Positions 31,531 to 35,347 of a stretch of 35,347 nucleotides of DNA are shown here, one piece after another. This DNA comes from Chitinophagaceae bacterium (GTDB taxonomy: Bacteria; Bacteroidota; Bacteroidia; Chitinophagales; Chitinophagaceae): assembly GCA_004028765.1 (NCBI GenBank), contig SAIX01000089.1:1-35347 (forward strand), written 5' to 3'. The stretch's first letter is position 1; every line of letters begins with the position of its first letter. The notes beneath the pieces are model-generated. The model was not told where the DNA came from, did not search any database, and saw nothing but the letters and a program-made list of their open reading frames with translations. Made by a program: the position numbers and the translations under genes.

Positions 31531-31860
31531 GGCTGTTTGAAATGTAAATGATGTTTTAAAGATATGGCTAAAATAATTGTTTGTTGCAGGGGTTTAGAAA
31601 TGGGTATCGGCTAAAAAGGTTAAAGAAGTTAAAAGGGTATAGAGGCATTGTTTTTTGTAAAATTTTATTTGCGCGGTAGCAAAACTAATAAGTGAATAAT
31701 TGAATAATTGAAGCTTTATTTCTTCTGTATAAAAATCTCTGTGAACCTCCGTGTTCCCTGTGTCTCTGTGGTAAAAAAATAATGCGTAAAGAAATCGTAA
31801 TAAAAAATTGATTACATCTGTAACTTTTTAAACCTTTCAACCGCTTAAAAGACGCTAACG
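31531..31860. repeat. Gene-free spacer with mixed repeat arrays
   Basis: No gene is supported. The spacer holds AAAAGGTT-like heptads (31615-31640), octads AATAATTG twice (about 31694-31709), a clean nonad array TCTCTGTGA, ACCTCCGTG, TTCCCTGTG, TCTCTGTGG (31736-31771), and an inverted TTTTTAAACCTTTCAACC arm (31825-31842) near the PQQ gene end. Confidence 0.6.
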
Positions 31861-34029
31861 CTATTTGCCGCTTCCTAGCGCAAAAGCCACATAACTATCC
31901 CCCGAAGGCTTGCCAAGTTTACCTCCGCCACAGGCAATCACGATATATTGCTTACCGTTTTTGCTGTAAACTGCCGGCGTGGCAAACCCGGATGCAGGCA
32001 GGTCATGTTCCCATAATAATTTACCCGTTCGTTTGTTAAATGCCCTGATCTTGTGATCGCTGGTAGCTGCAATAAAAAGTACGCCTCCGGCGGTAACAAC
32101 CGATCCTCCATAATTTTCTGTTCCGCTGTGAATGCCTTTGGCTTTCAATTCCGGATAATCGCCCAGGGGTGTTTTCCATATATACTTGCCGGTGTTAAGG
32201 TTAACGGCACTCAATGTACCCCAGGGTGTATCAACAGCTGGGTAACCTTCTTTGGTAAGAAATTTTTTATAACCGGTTCCGATATAAGGGAGTTGCAGGT
32301 AGGGGTCTTTTTTTACAACAGGCGCCACAAATTTTTGTATCTGTTTTGTTTTGTTATCGAGGATAAATGATGCCAGTGCCTGTTGTTCCGTTTCACTGAG
32401 TTGTTTGAATGCAGGCATCATTCTCCTGCCGGTATTAAGCAGGGCGATAAAACTTTTTTCATCATACTTCGCCTGCACGTTTATCAGTGAAGGATTGTTG
32501 CCGCTGCCCTGTCGTTCGGGGCCGTGGCATGACTGGCAGGTGCTGGTATAAATCCTTTTTCCTGCCTGCGCGTTGTTTTCATTGGCGGGCACTTTATCTG
32601 CCACATCCACCATCGTCAATATCCAGGGCATTTCATTTGCATTGACATATAAGATACCTGTGGTTGGATCAAAAGAAGGGCCGCCCCATTCTGCGCCGCC
32701 ATCATAACCCGGAAATATTAATGTGCCCTGTTTCGAAGGCGGGCTGAACATATTATCATGCATCGTTGCCGCCCATCTTTGTTTTATGTCCTGGTAGGAA
32801 CTATCCGGCACCAGGTGGTTGAGGTCTTTCTCCGCAAGTGATTGCCGGATAAAAGGTGCAGGATAAGAAGGAATAGGCTGTGTGGGGGATGGTTTCTCTC
32901 CCATAAGTCCTGTTACAACGGGCACCGGTGTTTCTTTTACCGGATAAATGGGTTCCCCGGTTTTCCGGTCGAATACAAATATGAAACCCGATTTGGTTAC
33001 CTGTATCACCGCATCTTTTCTTTGCCCGTTTATGCGTAATCTTCCCAGCACAGGTGCTGTTGGCAGGTCGCGGTCCCAGATATCGTGATGCACGGTTTGA
33101 AAATGCCAGATGCGTTTCCCGTTTGCAGCGTTTATGGCCAATACCGCATTTGCGAATAAATTATCCCCGGTTCTTTTTCCCCCATAAAAATCATAAGAAG
33201 CAGAACCGATGGGAGCGTAGAGGATCCCTCTTCTTTCATCCAGGCTGAAGCCAGCCCATGCATTGGCGCCCCCGATGTGTTCCCAGGCTTCGGGATCATC
33301 CCAGCTTTGGTAGCCTTCCTCACCCGGCTGAGGAATCGTATGAAATATCCAGCGGAGTTTGCCATTGTGCACATCATAGGCACGGATATGACCGGGTGCG
33401 GCATTGGCCCCTTCATCTACCCTTGAACCGATAATGATCATGTCTTTGTAAATGATCCCCGGCGTAGTAGTGGCTACATACAGGTTTTTGGCATCTCTTC
33501 CCAGGTCATTGTGCAGATCGATCTGTCCGTTGGCTCCGAAATCTTCAATAGGTTTCCCGGTGACCACATCAATGCAATACAGCGAAGATGCGGCAGCATA
33601 AAAAATTCTTGGACGCATCCCTTCATCATCATAATAGGTGACACCCCGGCAAACATTCATCGCAAAATAGCCTTCTCCTTTTGGCTGCCCGGAAACAGTA
33701 TCGAAAGGATTGAATATCCAGCGCTGCTTCCCGGTTGCAGCGTCTATTGAAAATAATTTCAGTTTGGGTGATACGCCATACAGTATCCCGTTCACCACGA
33801 TCGGGTTTACCTGTATCTGTGTTCTTTTATCTGAGTCGCCGGTATGAAATTCCCATGCAGGTTTCAGTTGCGAAACATTATTGGTATCCACTTCTGTTAA
33901 TGAGGAGTAATGTGTGGCGGATTTATTGCCCCCATATATTTTCCATTCCTGGTCGTTCGTGATACAACCTGATAAAAAAACGATGGCCGTAAAAAAAGCC
34001 ATCGTTTTTGAAATAGAATACTGCTGCAT
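31861..34029 (-). CDS. PQQ-dependent dehydrogenase lipoprotein with an inserted cytochrome c domain
   Basis: A 722-residue quinoprotein, probably lipid-anchored at C22 (lipobox LSGC) and facing the periplasm. Repeated propeller blades run from about 28 to 470 (WRIF-type and WAF-type segments such as NGKLRWIFHT, TGKPIEDFG, NGKRIWHFQ), followed by a haem c domain (about 485-560) with CQSCH at 498-502 and a likely axial Met at 537-538 (RRMMPAF). Propeller blades resume from about 600 (WGTLSAVNLNTGKYIWK to TGKLLWEHDLPASG). Known quinohaemoproteins usually carry cytochrome c at the C-terminus, so insertion before the last blades is unusual. It follows the Gfo/Idh/MocA gene by 15 bases on the same strand, so the two form an operon. 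The substrate is unknown, probably a sugar or alcohol. Confidence 0.92.
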   Translation of the reverse strand: MQQYSISKTMAFFTAIVFLSGCITNDQEWKIYGGNKSATHYSSLTEVDTNNVSQLKPAWEFHTGDSDKRTQIQVNPIVVNGILYGVSPKLKLFSIDAATGKQRWIFNPFDTVSGQPKGEGYFAMNVCRGVTYYDDEGMRPRIFYAAASSLYCIDVVTGKPIEDFGANGQIDLHNDLGRDAKNLYVATTTPGIIYKDMIIIGSRVDEGANAAPGHIRAYDVHNGKLRWIFHTIPQPGEEGYQSWDDPEAWEHIGGANAWAGFSLDERRGILYAPIGSASYDFYGGKRTGDNLFANAVLAINAANGKRIWHFQTVHHDIWDRDLPTAPVLGRLRINGQRKDAVIQVTKSGFIFVFDRKTGEPIYPVKETPVPVVTGLMGEKPSPTQPIPSYPAPFIRQSLAEKDLNHLVPDSSYQDIKQRWAATMHDNMFSPPSKQGTLIFPGYDGGAEWGGPSFDPTTGILYVNANEMPWILTMVDVADKVPANENNAQAGKRIYTSTCQSCHGPERQGSGNNPSLINVQAKYDEKSFIALLNTGRRMMPAFKQLSETEQQALASFILDNKTKQIQKFVAPVVKKDPYLQLPYIGTGYKKFLTKEGYPAVDTPWGTLSAVNLNTGKYIWKTPLGDYPELKAKGIHSGTENYGGSVVTAGGVLFIAATSDHKIRAFNKRTGKLLWEHDLPASGFATPAVYSKNGKQYIVIACGGGKLGKPSGDSYVAFALGSGK

Positions 34030-34044
34030 AACTGAAGTATTGTC

Positions 34045-35238
34045 TTATTCAAGGATGCGTTCTATGAATTTCCCTGTTTTCTTTTCTTTGAGGATCAGTT
34101 TTTTTGCGCCATAATGTGTCATCTCTTCTTTTACGAGATAATGGTCCGCATCGTATTCCACAAGATGGCTTTCTTTACTCAAGCCTGTTTTTCCCCGCCA
34201 GATATCCAGTTGCACGGGCTCCCATATTTTTGATTTGGCAGAGCGGTATGCGGCATCGAGAATGGCATTTACTACATATCCATCATAAAATGTTTCTTTC
34301 GGATCGGTCCCTTTTTCCATGGCATTGAACATATCCATGAACATGTGGTTGTACCCGAGTTCATTTAACTCATCACCCACAGGGAATAACCATCCCGAAT
34401 TGCTTTCGGCTTTTTCTGCGATATAATCACCGCCTTTCCCGGTCGTAAACATATCGAATCCTGTACGCAAAAAACTGTTGATCCAGATCGTTCCTTCCGT
34501 TCCCATCACTTCATCGCGCAGGTCCAGCCCGCCGCGGAATGTCCAGCTGACTTCAAACTGGCCGATCGCGCCATTTTCATATTTCACCAGACCGATCGCA
34601 TGGTCTTCCGCTTCGATGGGTTTTACCTGTGTATCGGCCCAGCACATCACTTCCACGGGTTTGATGTCTTTCCCGATATAACTGCGCGTGATCTCCACGC
34701 AGTGGCAACCCAGGTCGAGGATACAACCACCGCCCGCCTGTTCAATATCCCAGAACCAGTCGCTGTGCGGGCCGGGATGCGTTTCGCGCGATTTGGCCCA
34801 GAGTATCCTGCCGAGTGCGCCATTCTTTACACTGTCGTTCGCTTTGATAAATTTCGGTGTGTACACAAGGTCTTCGAGATAGCCGTTAAAAATCCCTGCT
34901 TCTTCCACGGCCAGTAACATGCGTTTGGCTTCTTCTGCATTACGTCCCAAAGGCTTTGTGGTCATTACGGCTTTCTTGTGTTTGCAGCAGAGCAATACAG
35001 CCGCTTCATGCAGGTTATTGGGCAGCGAAATACAAACAATGTCAACATCCGGGTGGGCGATCGATTCCTCCATGTTGGTGGTCCAGTGTGAACAACCATA
35101 ATCTGCTGCAAATTTTTTGGCACTTTCTTCCCTTCGGGAATAGATGCTGACTACTTTATCCTTGCTGCGGTAACCCTGTAAAGCATCCGCATAAAACCGC
35201 CCGATGAATCCTGAGCCGAGCATTGCAATTCGTTTCAT
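34045..35238 (-). CDS. Gfo/Idh/MocA-family oxidoreductase
   Basis: A 397-residue NAD(P)-dependent dehydrogenase. The N-terminal Rossmann domain opens KRIAMLGSGFIGRFYADAL, with DIVCISLPNNLH and the EKP-like MTTKPLGRNAEEAKRML (TKPLG in place of EKPLA). The C-terminal domain has LDLGCHCVEITRSYIG, the catalytic His-containing GxxxDxxxH-like motif, and a beta sheet ending near residue 370. Members oxidise or isomerise sugar hydroxyls, and some handle 3-keto sugars. No signal peptide, so cytoplasmic. It is the promoter-proximal gene of an operon with the PQQ dehydrogenase (15-base gap). A tandem heptamer array begins nine bases upstream of the start codon. Confidence 0.93.
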   Translation of the reverse strand: MKRIAMLGSGFIGRFYADALQGYRSKDKVVSIYSRREESAKKFAADYGCSHWTTNMEESIAHPDVDIVCISLPNNLHEAAVLLCCKHKKAVMTTKPLGRNAEEAKRMLLAVEEAGIFNGYLEDLVYTPKFIKANDSVKNGALGRILWAKSRETHPGPHSDWFWDIEQAGGGCILDLGCHCVEITRSYIGKDIKPVEVMCWADTQVKPIEAEDHAIGLVKYENGAIGQFEVSWTFRGGLDLRDEVMGTEGTIWINSFLRTGFDMFTTGKGGDYIAEKAESNSGWLFPVGDELNELGYNHMFMDMFNAMEKGTDPKETFYDGYVVNAILDAAYRSAKSKIWEPVQLDIWRGKTGLSKESHLVEYDADHYLVKEEMTHYGAKKLILKEKKTGKFIERILE

Positions 35239-35247
35239 ATTTTTTAT

Positions 35248-35347
35248 TTGTGAGTTGTGAGTTGTGAGTTGTGAGTTGTGAGTTGTGAGTTGTGAGTTGT
35301 GAGTTGTGAGTTGTGAGTTGTGAGTTGTGAGTTGTGAGTTGTGAGTT
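35248..35347. repeat. Fourteen perfect copies of TTGTGAG, running off the window end
   Basis: Fourteen exact 7-base copies (98 bases plus two) begin nine bases before the Gfo/Idh/MocA start codon and continue past the window end. On the gene strand the unit is CTCACAA. The array lies in the promoter/leader region, so the true copy number and the promoter are unknown. Confidence 0.97.

Noticed and set aside
35248..35347. CRISPR array
   Set aside because: The units are contiguous 7-base copies with no spacers, so this is a simple tandem repeat.

Overview
The window looks like a member of the phylum Bacteroidota, most plausibly family Chitinophagaceae. The evidence is a type IX secretion cargo with a gliding-type C-terminal sorting domain next to a PorP/SprF protein, promoters of the TAnnTTTG type, no Shine-Dalgarno pattern, a eukaryotic-type citrate synthase and a Bacteroidota-style tRNA-guanine transglycosylase. 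No reference was available, so the family-level placement is inference. The right edge falls inside a perfect tandem repeat and the left edge inside recG; the right edge may be an assembly break.

Region 1 (1-18 kb) is mostly housekeeping. It holds the 3' end of recG, a large secreted SBBP/PKD protein with porP, a membrane-anchored coiled-coil protein, an Xaa-Pro aminopeptidase, pssA coupled to purS, rsmI, an M1-family metallopeptidase, a GT2 glycosyltransferase coupled to rsmG, tgt followed by an lptF/lptG permease, citrate synthase, and a DUF1801 protein with a histone-H1-like tail. tRNA-Ala(GGC) follows, with its own promoter and terminator and a tRNA-like relic in its leader. An MgtC/SapB protein, a small ParB-like protein and an aldo/keto reductase make the transition.

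Region 2 (21-35 kb) is an accessory carbohydrate-oxidation locus. It has two paralogous GMC flavoprotein oxidoreductases with a shared Cys-x5-Cys-x3-Cys motif and an NrtR/AraR-type Nudix regulator divergent from a GH3 glycosidase. A 29-bp near-perfect palindrome lies between the last two. The GH3 gene is followed 10 bases later by a Tat-exported TIM-barrel sugar isomerase/epimerase-like protein. A second GH3 enzyme, a Dabb protein, and a two-gene operon of a Gfo/Idh/MocA oxidoreductase and a PQQ lipoprotein dehydrogenase with a haem c domain inserted in the propeller complete it. My reading is a periplasmic/cytoplasmic oxidative glycoside pathway (oxidise the sugar, isomerise or eliminate, hydrolyse), probably repressed by the Nudix regulator. 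The substrate cannot be read from sequence.

The most unusual structural signal is in the spacers. Many intergenic regions carry degenerate tandem arrays whose unit length is locked at 7, 8 or 9 bases, often as inverted pairs. Around the second GMC gene three such families occur in mirrored order and inverted orientation on the two sides.
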